Source of the DNA: Sarocladium kiliense
Lineage: Eukaryota > Ascomycota > Sordariomycetes > Hypocreales > Sarocladiaceae
Direction of reading: 5' to 3'
Length of the DNA: 64,000 nt
Assembly: GCA_030734395.1 (NCBI GenBank)
Contig: JAUZTG010000027.1
Span: 62,001-126,000 of the forward strand
Shown in pieces: positions 33,951 through 46,185 of the stretch (position 1 is the stretch's first letter; each line of letters begins with the position of its first letter). The position numbers were made by a program, and so were the translations under genes. A model generated the notes under the pieces. The model was not told the DNA's origin. It searched no databases and saw nothing but the letters and a program-made list of their open reading frames with translations.

Positions 33951-36100
33951 ATGAGCAGGGAGGGCAGTCTAGTCTCGGCCCGTCCGCCATGGGCTGCCTT
34001 CATTGATCTGGGGTCTTCCTCAACGAGGGTCATGGTTCGCCAGGAAGTCGAGACAGGCTCCACAGATGCAAGCTTTCCGGCTGCCGAGCCCGTGAGAGGA
34101 TACCCCGGCATCAAAGCCTCCAGCACAAGGAACAAGTGGACTGTCACTTCAGTGCTGAGCCAGGTCGTTGTCTACCCAGATGGCTCTCTCCATGCTGGCT
34201 TTGACGAGATTCCCTGCGCCGACAGTGAGCACGAGGATAGCGGTCCCGTCACCGTGCGAAACCTCAAGGCGCTGTTCGGAGATGCAGGTGATAATCCATG
34301 CCAGGTTGCGGCGGCTGCGCAGCTTGAGAAGGCTGGCGTGACAGATGATGTTGTGCTTGTGGAGTTCTTCGACATGCTTCACAAGGTGATCCATGCCTTC
34401 ATCAACGACAATGTGCGCACCGGTCGAATCACCCGCCTGTATATCGCCATGTCGTACTTCACGGGAGAGGACAGATACGACTAGGAAACCTCGTCGCCAA
34501 CAGTCGTCTTGGCGAAGGCCTTGATGTGGACAAGGACGTTGTCTTCGTCTTCGAGCCGGTTGCTGTTTGTCGGGCGGTTTCTTCCGATACTGGTGTGCTT
34601 GCTCGACGCTTTCGCGAGCATGAGAAGATGGATATGTCGGTCCTTGTCTTGGACCTTGGTGGCTACACTGCGGTATGCTTCCGACTCTGCTCTTACGCTT
34701 GCTTTGCTTACCTATCGAGTTCAGGATATTCAGGGTATGTGGCTCACACAGGCCGTGGCTCCCAATTCCAACGACAGCAGTACCCAGCCTCGATCGAACG
34801 ACCCTGCCATCATACTCGGCACAGTTGCAGAGTCTCGCGCATGTGGCGCCGAACATGTTTGGGACAGCGTCGCCAACGAGCTCCGCAGCAACGGTAGCCT
34901 TGACACTGGCACAGTCGAGCGACGACTACGTGCCGCGGCCGAGCAGGCCATCATGAACGGGGACGACGGCGAAGGTGAGGGTGAGAACAGCGACAACAAC
35001 GCCAGTAGTGGCGATCTCAACACTAGCGATCTCAGCCTTCTGCGCCAGCATGGCATCACGGACCTACCAGCACGGTTCCTCGCGGCATTCAACCCAGCTC
35101 TGGACTTGATTTCGCAGAGCCCTCGTGATGATTACGACTATGCTATCGTCACAGGCCAGGTCGCCAATAATCCTAAGTTGAAAGCCGCTATTATGGCCCG
35201 GTTTAGCTCCGCAGGTTGGGATCCTAGTAAGGTGCACGTCATTCAGACGGGCCCAGATACGGTCATTCGTGGCCTGACTCAGCTTCCGACCATTGGCCAC
35301 GGGACCAACAGGATCGGGGCCTGGCTCAAAGATCACTATGTCGGCTTTGCGGGACTGCCGAGCAGCTTCGCGCACAAGAACGTGGCACCGTCGTCTGCTG
35401 TGAATAACCCCACCAACAGTCAGAGCAGTCAGACGACTTCTAAAGTGCCTTGTCTGCGCCATGGCCAGACTGACGTGGACAGCGTCCAAGGCCAGCTTAC
35501 CTGTCTGTCAATGAAGGTGAGGCTGCAATGCTGTCATTTGTCTTGCTGAAATGTGACCTAATTGCTCATATACACGCACAGGGCAGATCCATACGAGCAG
35601 GCGCAAAGTTCACGTTCACAATCAGGCAATACGTCCCATGGCTTGTCGACAAACCTAAGCTCACCGTCCAGAATGTGGCCTCGGCGCTCAACACGTTGAC
35701 CTGGCAGCTCGGCATCGCTCGACCCAACGCCCGCCCCGAGGCCCGAGGCCCAACTAAAAAACGCCGGCGAACCCGGGAAGTACAGTGGGCTACCGTCCCT
35801 TACGACATCACGATTGGTAATGTCTGCGCTTGGCTGGAACTTCCTTCCGCTACGAAGATGGCGCGAGCCATCGTATCGAGCAAGGACAAGCATGCTGAGG
35901 TTTGCCTGCACGTGACGGTGGTCTTCACAACACCAGTCGACTTTAAGGCCGTTGCGTCGGTCGAGTTTGGGGACATGAAGTTTGCGTCCAAGGAGAGTCA
36001 GCAATTGTCCCATGAGATTCGGTTTGAGTTTGGTAGCGAGTTTCCTTGTCTTTGGACTGTTCATGAGCAAGAGGAGGAGGAGGAGGAGGAAGAGGAGTAG
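33951..36100 (+). CDS. Hsp70-like (actin-fold ATPase) protein, probable frameshift
   Basis: Reads as four coding parts: 33951-about 34480; about 34478-34672 in a shifted frame; 34725-35516; 35582-36100. The last two introns (34673-34724, 35517-35581) are phase-consistent. Actin/Hsp70-fold motifs appear in order: phosphate-1 FIDLGSSSTRVMV (residues 17-29), a VPAYF-like strand LYIAMSY, FVFEPVA, phosphate-2 VLVLDLGGYTA, and the adenosine-loop YAIVTGQVANNPKLKAAI. The C-terminal region is divergent and ends in an eleven-codon Glu run. The frame breaks at the TAG at 34482-34484. A 62-bp intron from 34423 with a poor donor could bypass it but would delete the LYIAMSY strand, so a frameshift (mutation or assembly error) is more likely. 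Hsp70-like proteins of this kind are common in fungal accessory genomes, with no assigned client. Confidence 0.65.
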
Positions 36101-37059
36101 CAGTAGCAACAGTCTTTGCGCATGCGTGACCGGGAAAGTGAGAGAGGCCGAGTACTTTGTCGTTATCAGCGTACAGATAAATGGCGTCGAGGAGATACCC
36201 TTCTTGGATTTTGCTTCTGGCGTTCTTGGTCTCGCTGAGATTGAATAAAGTCGGTACAACACATGTGTCTCCGAAGTGAACCTGCAACAAGCTGTCCAGC
36301 AAGACGGGCAACATGCGTCCGCTCACTAGATGCGGCCAGGCCGATGTCTTTTGTCCCCATCTCTATACCACAGCAATGGATGAGGGCTGACTGATTGGGT
36401 TTCCAGGATAGCAGTCGCTCACAGCGAAAAGAATCATCAGGACTTGTAGTTATTAGGCAGGATTCATCTGGCAAAACATTTGTCGTTCATCATGTCCTGG
36501 GGTTCGCTCGAGTTACGTGGGATCTTGAGTGCTAACAACAGCGAGCATGGTGTTCAGCATGCATGTTTGGCAAGAAGTAGACGACAAGGACGAGATCTCA
36601 GTACCGAAGCAAAGATCTGACATAGATCCTTGGCCCATTCCACACAAAGGAACTCTGAAGCAGGCCTTGAAGCGCGGCAGCGAGCTAGAAGTCAAGCTTC
36701 AGCGCTATAATCAGCTAGCTCTGAGAAGATAGTGCAAGACTCTGTATCCAAGTCTAGGAAGCGATGACAATGGGACAGGGTATGTCCGTGTGGGATGACG
36801 GAGGCTCCCACTTCAAAACAAATTACACGAAGGTCTCCCTTCTCAAGGAGCTCCCGGCCTTCCTGGCTGCTAAAAGTGGCCGATGAGGTAGTCCCGAAGT
36901 GAACAGTGGGCTGAGGGAGAGACCGGCCTGGCCTGGGGACAGTTTATGTGAAGTCACAATTCTCACAGCCAACACTAGGTGCGTGACCAGCATCCTGGTG
37001 AAAGAGAACATCAGTCTGGGCCGTCTGGATGTCTGTATATGGGCTTCTCTCTTTGAGTC
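36101..37059. other. Intergenic region, no supported gene
   Basis: Contains short frames only (for example 36529-36732, 67 residues, plus strand) and an opposite-strand 139-residue frame (36823-37242) that looks like a shadow of the next remnant. No domain or RNA gene was seen. Confidence 0.4.
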
Positions 37060-37659
37060 GTGGCTGAACACATCTATGAGGTTTGCATGAGGCTTTTCGC
37101 CGTTCTGTTCAGCACTCAAATTCAACAGGTAATTTTGCGCCCTGGGAATGTTCAGCAACATGAGAACGGACTCGCTTGTCAAAGAAGCTGTGGTCGCTGG
37201 ACCGGCCTGGCCGAGGTTATACTGGACAAGGCTATCTGCCATACGTCCGTTCCCATGAAGGACACACTCGGTGAAATTCTGTGCACAGAGCAGAGACGGG
37301 AGAGGAGGGTCAACTGGCGCGCAATTCCATTAGACAAGAAAAGGTATCTGACCATGAAGATCACCGAGGCCTTGGTGCATCTTTACGGAAGTCCACTCAG
37401 TTGGGATGTCGACTCTATCTACGGCACAGAGATCAAGATCGAAAGCAGTCTTGGGAGCAGCGTGCATCGAGCAACTCCCGACCAGGATCAGTTAAAGGTA
37501 CAGTATCTCTTCTGGTCCTTACCGCTAAAGCTACTCGAGCTTATACTTGAGGAGAGCGTTCACGTTTGTGATAAAGAGCTGGAGGAGGGAATCAAACGAG
37601 CCACTACTCTATATGTCTTTGATTTGGTATCTGGAATATATAGACACAACACACTCTAA
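37060..37659 (+). pseudogene. Fragment resembling the C-terminal half of a DUF7580-type fungal protein
   Basis: The open frame has no convincing start. Its best segment reads DTLGEILCTEQRRE, then LTMKITEALVHLYGSPLSWD, which resembles the LG-L-L..R..LA..LA.SLLQLH.TPW pattern of the fungal DUF7580 C-terminal region. The N-terminal half expected for that family is missing, and the flanking residues look non-homologous. An intron from 37132 (GTAATT) to about 37259 would remove the least plausible part. The whole is likely a truncated remnant, of the same broad class of incompatibility-type genes as the NLR downstream. Confidence 0.35.
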
Positions 37660-38039
37660 CGGCACGGCTGCGATCAGTATCAGTATCAGTATCTCGGGTA
37701 ACTTCTCGCTATTCCTCCCAATGCTGATCGTCGGGATATAACCTGGTCTTCAGCGGATTACTTTAACTTACCCTGTACCTCTCCTTCCAACAAACGACAC
37801 ACGGGCTTTTACTCGCGTCGGTTCGTCGGCTCTTCTCGGTTTGCTGATTCGCAGCCTCGCCTCATCTCTCCAAGACTGAAGCCAATACCATTGTTCACAT
37901 ACAGGAGAGAAGACCTGCGCGTGTGCCACAGACTCAACCTTGTCAGCGAAGCGACCTGAACACGTCGAATGGTCCGTCTAATCGCAATCAAACGACTGTC
38001 TGTCCCAAGCTGAGACTTTCCTCGCAAGGCACAAAACAT

Positions 38040-38096
38040 ACAAACACAAACACACCCACACACACACACACACGACACACACGACACACAACTACT
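38040..38096 (+). repeat. CA-dinucleotide microsatellite
   Basis: A run of CA repeats with interruptions (CACACGACACAC) of about 55 bp, in the non-coding stretch upstream of the NLR gene. Confidence 0.8.
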
Positions 38097-38591
38097 CTCG
38101 CCGTTGTTTACCCTGAGTCTTTGCCACACGATCATAGACTCTCGCCTCTCCGACGCAACTCTTTCCCTGAAGTCCGTGCAGAAACGTTGGGGCCCCATCT
38201 GCCGAGATTGACGGGAACGGGTTGTGGAAGCTGAGACCGGGACCGAGATTGATGGCTTGGTTGCACAACGTTGAGCAAGGCTTGGGCATCATGCTCAGTC
38301 ATTGTCTTTAATGGATGGATGGTATGTAAGGCAGGAATGGACTGCTCTGACTTCTCTGACTTCTGCGGACGGACGAATGCTGATGGTCACTTCCTCTACG
38401 AAAGGCCAGGCAATACGCATTCGAATCACAGCACGCCTCTTCTGTCGACGTCTCTGTCTCTGCTGTATTTATGGGCTACACACTCAAACGCACACACGTA
38501 CACGCAAACCACGCCCGTGCCTACAATGAGCATGTCTTTCTACTGATGAGCCTAGGCGCCTGGGCTCGGGCAGTCAGACATACTCGTTACC

Positions 38592-38721
38592 GGCACAATA
38601 TCTACTACCCGCCCTACTGATGGCCCATGGCCTCCCTTGGCTTCAGGGCCGAGCATGGCACAATGTCTACTTAGCGTTCCGCTGATGGTCCCTGGCCTTT
38701 TCTGGCTTCATGGCCGGGCAG
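38592..38721 (+). repeat. Imperfect 65-bp tandem duplication
   Basis: Two adjacent copies begin GGCACAAT at 38592 and 38657 and share CTGATGG, the C-CTGGCCT/CATGGCCT segment, GGCTTCA-GGCCG and GCA. They are diverged by scattered substitutions and lie outside any supported gene. Confidence 0.6.
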
Positions 38722-39579
38722 GACGGAAACCTCCCCTAACCCATGGGCCGGTTCACTTAGGACTGGAAACAATTTCTCACCACCACCACCACCACTACAT
38801 ATTGCTACCAAACAGCGCCCATGGGTTGGGGGAGGGTTAGAGGGAAGGCGATGGAGGATAGGAACAAGGTGGTGGATGGGAGGATGAGAGATGGGATGGA
38901 TAGACGGCAAGCGGGTTGGTATCAAGGCAGAGAGCAATACAGGCATTTGATACGTCGTGATCTTCTTGTGTCCATAGGAGAAATGTGAATTGCTTGCATT
39001 CCGTGGTATCGGGTACTTGCAGGATGTCTCTCCTAGTCCGAGGTGGGATCCTTACGTACGCGCTCTGGGTCCAGCACACACGAATTGAATTTCAGTCATT
39101 GCCGCTAGCTGCAGGCTGGAGACAGAGGCAGACACAATCAGGTGCTATGGAATATTATGCAGGAATACCTGTACCCGCTGGAGGGTCTGGAAGGTCTGGT
39201 AATACAAGAAGCAGATGGTTGGCTGGCTTAAGGAGCTTGATCACGCAAGCGAAGGCACTTGGTTGAACACCATCACTCTTGGCGACCAAGGAGAACCGAA
39301 ACCATCACCCTTCACGTCCATAAAACACACTTTCACCTGACGTACCTCGCCGATGGGGTGGGGACGAGGCTGTTTTACTATATCAACAGGCGTATAGACG
39401 CAGCTATCTAGAGTGTCTCGTCCATTTATCTGCAAGGACATCGATGCACACGCTGCCTAAATTAAGCGAGACAATTGGCAAGACAGACGCATCCGACAAG
39501 GCCTTCATACTCAAAGAGTTCAACATCCCTCGGGAGCCTTCTGGCACCTTATCACCGCTGCAGCCTATTTTTCTCCTGG

Positions 39580-39760
39580 TTAACTATGTTTGTAACAGCT
39601 ATTAATATGTTAGTTAAAATTATTCGTATATTTATAACCTCTACTGCGTATCTACGCAACCTGATCTAAAGTCCGACTTGTAGTACTACTACTAGTCTCT
39701 GTAATAACTAATTCAGCCACCTACTGAGCTAGTATTATATTATTATCTTAATATACTAGA
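39580..39760. repeat. Short AT-rich patch
   Basis: About 180 bp of AT-rich sequence (with AATATGTTAGTTAAAATT and TATTATATTATTATC) interrupts balanced DNA. Its composition resembles the large AT-rich block, but no CAGGG-type terminus or target duplication was found. Confidence 0.4.
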
Positions 39761-40360
39761 TATGCTATGCTGGGCTTCGCCCTCTATGCCTTCACGCATC
39801 ATCTCATTTGGGATACAGTTCTTACAGGTTAGTCTTGACTCCAGTAAGTGCACGCCAGGTTGCTATTCAGCGTCGATGGATGGTCTTCCCCCAGCTTCCT
39901 GGCACTGCCACACGATTTTGATCAGCATCCTACGAAGACGGCGCTCGAACGGGGCTTACCCAACCCATAGACTTTTCTCGTGCGCGTTTTCGATAGGATG
40001 CAGGATGTATGCCATATGATATAGATATGCTGGTAGTTTTACGTGTTGCCCAACCATTGGTGGTCGTCAGCTTGGCAGCATGGGCTCACCACCAATCGCG
40101 GCAGGCCGATATAGGCACCTGCAGGCGCTGGGGCACTTGACCCTGTGTGGTGCGGCTTAAAATTACTGTCGTCCTTGCCCAGGACCAGCCCGATAAGGCT
40201 GTCTTTGACTGGCAATAGGACCTTCAAATCCTGCCCTATGGTTTGCTTTTGACCACCAGCTTCTGATCACCAACGCTTAACTTTGAAACCCCGCCTGGTT
40301 GACGGGCGCACTATAACCGACGAGGAACAGACGGCTCCGAGGAGTTTCGCGAAGCGAAAC

Positions 40361-40370
40361 TATATAAATT
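40361..40370 (+). promoter_or_regulatory. TATA-like element upstream of the NLR gene
   Basis: TATATAAATT lies 86 bp before the chosen ATG (40456), a suitable distance for a fungal TATA box. A short inverted motif, TTCGCGAAGCGAA, is just upstream. Confidence 0.45.
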
Positions 40371-40455
40371 ACGACACTTGCCGCCGCCGACAATCACGAC
40401 ATTGATACCCATCCGCCGATCAATCCCTGCTTCACGTCTTGAAGAGGCACTCGCT

Positions 40456-43400
40456 ATGCCGGATAGGCAGTACGATGCGAATGACTACACGGTGGGCTGG
40501 GTATGTGTTCTCGTATTAGAGATGGCCGCCGCCAAAGCAATGCTCGACGAGATCCACCCAAACCTATCCGAGCAGGCGCCGGCCGACCATAACAGCTATC
40601 TCCTTGGCCGGGTCCAGGGACATAATGTTGCGATCGCCTGCGTACCCGTGGGAATGTACGGAACGACAACTGCGGCCACAGTCGTTAAAGACATGCTGCG
40701 TACCTTCAAGTCGATCCGCTTCGGTTTATTAGTTGGGATCGGCAGTGGTGCACCATCGTCACGCCATGATATTCGGCTTGGCGACATCGTCGTCAGCCAG
40801 CTATCCGAAACGACCGGAGGCGTAATCAAGTATGACCTAGGGAAGAATGGTCGGGAAGGTCAATTTGAACGGACTGGATTGCTCAACACGCCGCCTAAGA
40901 TCTTGTTGACCGCTTTGGGCCGTCTCCAGGCCGACCACTATGTGAGAGACAGCCGCGTCCCCGAATTTCTGGCTGAGAGCCTCCAAAAATATCCGAAAAT
41001 GAAGAAGTCATTCAGCTCCCGAGGCGAGTTGACCGACTGTCTGTTCGAGGCAGAATACGAGCATGCCGGCGATAATACTGGGTGTGAACAATGCGATCAT
41101 GCGAGGTCTGTGCAACGAGACGCTAGGAAAAACACCGATCCGGTGGTACACTACGGTAATATCGCCTCAGGCAACCTGGTGATCAAGAATGCCGGCATAC
41201 GAGACCAGCTGAGCAAGGATCTCGGGGTGCTCTGCTTCGAGATGGAGGCGGCCGGGCTGATGCAGGACTTCCCATGCCTGGTGATCCGGGGCATTTGCGA
41301 CTATGCTGACACGCACAAGAACAAGGAGTGGCAAGGGTATGCGGCGGTGGTTGCGGCGGCATTTGCGAAGGAACTTCTTTCCGTCATATCACCCGAATGC
41401 GTTCTCCAGGAGAAAGCCATCCCTCAGCAGGACTCGGGTGATACTAGATACGAGAACGACAAACAGATCGAATGCCACCGGGCTTTCAAAACCTCTCGTT
41501 ACGAAGACTTTAAAAACATCAACCCTGACCGTGTACCAGGCACATGTAAGTGGGTTCTAGAGCATCCAAAGTACCAGAAGTGGCGACGGAGCTCACGCGA
41601 CGACATTCTCTGGATCTCGGCGGACCCTGGCTACGGCAAGTCGGTGCTAGCGAAGGCTCTCATCGACGAGGAGCTTGATAACGCAGGCGATTACACGGTG
41701 TGCTATTTCTTCTTTAAGGACAACGAGGACCAGCATAGTCTTTCCACGGCGCTGTGCGCTGTCCTCTACCAGCTTTTCGGTCGGTCTCCCCACCTCCTGC
41801 GGCACGCGACAAATGCGTTTGAAAAACACGGCCAGAAGCTGCAGAATGAGGTTGACGAACTGTGGCGCATCTTTCTGGCCGCTGCCACGGACAGCTCTGC
41901 AAATGCCGTGATCTGTGTCCTGGACGCCCTGGACGAATGCCAAGGAGAGGATCGCCGAAAGCTCGTCCGGCTGTTGACAGACTTTTATTATCGGCGCACA
42001 TCAGCGTCGACGGGAAGCTTCCAGCTCAAGCTCCTCGTAACTAGTCGCCCGTACCAGGATATCGAGACCGGCTTTAATCATATTCCGTCTGAGCTCCCGT
42101 TAATTCGGTTAGCGGGCGAAGAGAGCAACGCGAACCTTAGTGAGGAAATCAACCTCGTGATTCGACAAAAGATAGCAGGAGCCGGTGACACACTTCATCC
42201 CGACCAGGATGTGCGCGATGCATTACAACAGAAGCTGCTAGCGACGGAAAATCGGACCTACCTCTGGTTGCACCTCATTTGGGATGAGCTTGAACAGAGC
42301 CGCAAGCATACTAAGAAAGCCTTCTTGAAGAAGATTGGTTCCCTCCCTTCGACAGTGGAGGACGCCTACGAGAGAATCCTGACCAGGAATAGCCGAGGCG
42401 ACCAGGAAGAGGCAAAAGTCCTGCTTCACATTGTTATTGGGGCTCGACGACCACTTAGAGTCCGGGAAATGGATGTGGCATTCCAGCTGGCTGTGGAATC
42501 GCTGAATGGTCTACAACATCAGGATCTTGATCTTGATAGCGAGCAATTGAAGGCACGCATTCGAGAGCTCTGTGGGCCTATTGTCTTGATCAATAATAAT
42601 CGAGTCCACTTAATAAACCAGACGGCAAAAGAATTCCTGATCGCAAAAGAGGCCTCAGACGCCTCGGCTAATGGTTCTTGGAGACACTCCCTTTCAGAAC
42701 GGCAGTCAAGCAAGATTATGGCGGAAGTCTGTATCCAGTACTTGATATTTCACGATATAAAAGACGAGCGCTATCGTGAGAGAAAGAGTAACGGAATTCT
42801 CATCGATAACTTCCCGCTGCTAGAGTATGCTTCGGTAAATTGGCCGACGCACTATCGCGATATGGACGAGGCTGGTGTGGGCTTGTTCAGTGCGGACCAT
42901 CCCTCTACGCTGACGAGCATACGGAGACTGGCGTCAATATATAAGAACCAAGGCCGGTGGTTGGAGGCAGAGAAGCTTGAGGTGCAAGTGATGGAGACGA
43001 GCATGACAAAGCTTGGGACGGACCATCCCTCTACGCTGACAAGCATGACTAGCCTTGCGTTAATATACAGCAACCGGGGCCGGTTAACGGAGGCCGAGAC
43101 GCTTCATCTCCGAGTAATAGACGCTTTCATGACACAACTCGGTCCCGACCATCCAGACACACTGACTGGTATGGCCGACCTAGCAATAATATATACTAGT
43201 CAAGGACGGTGGGATGATGCAGAACTATTACAGGTCAGGGTCTTAGAGTCAGTCAGGAAAGTTCTCGGGGAAGAACACCCTTCGACTCTTAGCGCTCTTG
43301 CCAACCTTGCATCAACTTTTCAAAAGCAAAGTCGATGGAAAGAGGCCGAGGAGCTGTTTTTGCGGGTCATACAGACGAAGAAAGTCGTGTTTGGTGAGGC

Positions 43401-46185
43401 GCATCCCGAAACTTTAAACAGCACGGTCAGGTTGGTGCTTCTCCTGGAAGCCAGCGGCCGCTACAAGGAGGCCAAGGACTATCTAGAGAACATCCTTCAG
43501 CTCCAAGAGCGGTTTCTCGGCTTCCATCATGCCAGCACAATCAGTACGCGTCTAATGCGGGAGAGCTTGGTGCTAGCGATGGGTCGGCATCAGCCTACAC
43601 GGACTGAATATTCTAACAGCACGTCGTCGGAAGTCCCCGACTCAGTATGGACAGCTGGTGACATCTCCACCGTCCCTACAGATCAGTCCATTGTCTCGAG
43701 GGACAGGCTGACGAACAAGGAGTTCGCTCCCTTGACTTTTTTCAACTATAAACTATCAGGAGGTGGGCCTCGACTGGACCGACCCTTTGATGATGTCGAA
43801 TCAGTCAACTCGATCGCGGATGATATCCAGTCCTTGGATGGGTCGCCATCGGAGACGGAGACGGCCGTGGTTTCCTACGTCGTCAAGACGCTCACTGCTG
43901 ACTCACAACTTTTCGGCTTATACCGTGAGGCAACACAGAGACTCGAAGAGGCCAAGTTCATCAGGAATCACCGGCGATTGTTGAAGCTGTTCTACCTTGA
44001 CCTCCTCCCCGAAGGAAGAACTCGCCAGCAGCAAGTTGCTATCAGCTTTCTACGATCACGAGTCGCCAGAACTCGCGTCTCACAAGACATTTATAAAACC
44101 CTCAACCCCATGGATAGAAATGAGCGAGAGAAAGTGAGTGTAATCCTTCAGCAGCAGAGGGATACCGCGTTCCTTCTTCAGCGACTTCTTGATGGTTTGA
44201 GCTATGAGACCCCAAATTCTATGCCAGATACCACTCCCTCAGATACTCGGGGGGCAGTTACGGATGACATAGATGTCGACTGTGAAACCAGCGGGAGCAG
44301 TGAGACCAGTAAGGACAGCAATCTTGACACAAGTGCCGAGAGGAGCCTCTCGTTTCCTAATTTGGATGCGATCGGTGTATTTTTGACACATGGACGACCA
44401 TTTGACTTATTCAAGGAAAATATCCGGCAATTCCTGCATTCTCGTCCCGGGGTATACAACGACCGGTACGAGTTTCAACTTGAATCTATGCTTCACGCTT
44501 CATCAGATGAAGCCCCATCACAAGCCGATTTACAACATCAGTCGATGGACGTTCTAGTGCCAATCCCCAAGGCATCGGAAGAAACAAAGGTGACGCAAAA
44601 CGCCACTCAGGACGCACCCAATCTCGATGATGTGACCGCAATAACGGCGGGTCCTGCGGACACAGCCTGCTTCCCTCCATTTATTCAGACAGCGAAAGGC
44701 CTTATGGATCAAACCAACAAAATAAGTAAGAACGCAGGCTACAACGGACCCTCACGGCTCAACGAACGCCTGGCTTGTCTGACATCCGAGCTTAATCATG
44801 CCAGGCCACAAAGAATCGATGTCGAATGCCACCTGTCTGTTTCTTGGCCGGATAAGCTGAAACTTGGCTTAGAGAATTTCACTCAAGAAGCTTGGAACTG
44901 GTGGCCACTCTCTCCACCACGAAAACCCCTGAAATCTGGCGAGGTGAGATTGCGGTGGTTTTGCGTACGTCGACCTTGGCTGGCGTGTAAGTGACAAGAC
45001 TAACATAGTTCTAAGAGTTGTCACAAAGAACGCTGGGAGAACGTTCCAGAAACCTTTGGGAGGGAGCTTGTCAAACTGATTGAGAGACGACCTGCTTTTG
45101 GATGCTTCGGCAGTCCTCAGTTTTCAAATCCGAAGCTAGCATCAAACTCACTAAAAGCCGAGGCTCGCGGCACCAATACCCTCAGACGTTCACTCGCCGA
45201 GCTTGAGCTTAGCAACACCGACTTTAATGATGCTTCTGGACCGTCCGTGTCCCTTTCTGACCTTGACACTAGACCCACGGAAGTAGGTTCCAGTCAGCTA
45301 GGTACCGGAAACGCATCACGGCCTAGTGCAGCTGCCGAACAACAGCGCATGGGATTACCTAACCCGGCGACGCCGACAGCCCCAGGGAGCGAACAAGATG
45401 ACCGAGAACAGCGACGACAAGATCCTTCTAGGGCAAGATATATCGCTCTGATGGTGAACAGCAATAACTTGCGCCTCCACCAGATCCAGGTGAATTCTCA
45501 AAGACCTGACACTCGGGAATTCGCCCGCGAGCTCCAAAACGGATACTATGGACAGCGAGGATTCTGGAGGTATTGGTTTTCAATCCGCCGCTTCTCACAC
45601 TGCAATTTCGCCAAATTCGAAAAGTTCCTGCCTAAACGATTTTCTCTTCGCGGATGCGGCCTACCCGAGCAGGACACTCAGCACAACGAGAGCTACTATT
45701 ACGTCCCACGGCCAGCCGAGTGCGAGCCGCCTATCAGCCCGGAGGAGTTCAAACACATCTATCATCAGTACCGGAAGCCTTTCATCATCAGGACGAAGTA
45801 CCAGGGTCTTCCTCTAACAATCCTCATGCAAGCTCCATTCTATAGGCCACGCTTTCTCTGGGTGGAACCTCTTTCTTTCGCAGACGCTGTCAACCGCCAG
45901 CCGACACTCCCTCTAGATACGGTACCGAGAATTCCTCAAAGGCTGTCATATTTCAACGAGTTGAGCGAGGGTAGAATGCCACTATGGGGAATACACGCAG
46001 TGGAGGAGGTCTCTGCGTGCATGGTCTTCATGTACGTGCTGCTGTGCGTTTCGCCAGCGCTAGGGTTTTGCTTCGCGTACATGTTTGGCTTGAAAAGCGA
46101 GACCGTCGACCTTCAGAACCCTACAACGCCATTGGTAATATCTTTGACATCCGCAGCACTGTTCATTTCATGGTTGAAAAAGTGA
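40456..46185 (+). CDS. NLR-type receptor: PNP-UDP phosphorylase, NACHT, kinesin-light-chain TPRs, two-TM C-terminal module
   Basis: Exon 1 (40456-44964) and exon 2 (45016-46185) join in phase across a 51-bp intron with a GTACGT donor and ACTAAC branch; the protein is about 1892 residues. Residues about 10-320 form a nucleoside-phosphorylase-like sensor (DYTVGWVCVLVLEMAAAKAM; GLLVGIGSGAP; FEMEAAGLMQDFPCLVIRGI). The NACHT NTPase has Walker A ADPGYGKS (389-396) and Walker B VICVLDALDEC (485-495). Residues about 813-1035 hold five to six 42-residue TPRs of the DHPSTL..LA..Y..QGR..EAE type. A long linker follows, then VRLRWFCSCHKERW spanning the splice, an IALMVNSNNLRLHQIQV strand region, PLWGIHAVEE, and two membrane segments (about 1838-1862 and 1875-1890). 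STAND proteins of this class oligomerise on ligand sensing and drive fungal incompatibility or death; that role is inferred here. The start was chosen because the PNP domain follows directly. Confidence 0.88.
42892..43563 (+). repeat. TPR-encoding 126-bp tandem repeats within the NLR gene
   Basis: Repeat starts are spaced 126 bp apart (about 42892, 43018, 43144, 43270, 43396 and a final partial at about 43522), each beginning with a codon set for DHPSTL or a variant. The first two share a near-identical stretch of about 20 bp (GACCATCCCTCTACGCTGAC). Such arrays in fungal NLRs can expand or contract by recombination and change specificity. Confidence 0.75.

Larger units (their letters stand above)
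37660..40360. other. Long non-coding stretch with simple repeats
   Basis: No credible gene in 2.7 kb. Noted: an ATCAGT run at 37674-37693, a CA-rich run, a 65-bp tandem duplication, a CAC run at 38778-38796, and an AT-rich patch around 39580-39760 in otherwise balanced DNA. The right end is the promoter of the NLR gene. Confidence 0.5.

Noticed and set aside
34413..34484. Intron rescuing the Hsp70-like frame from the donor at 34413
   Set aside because: The donor at 34413 is phase 0 while the acceptor at 34485 needs phase 1; the in-phase donor at 34423 is weak and would delete a core strand.
38735..38745. Telomere-like CCCTAACCC
   Set aside because: It is a single occurrence, not a repeat array.
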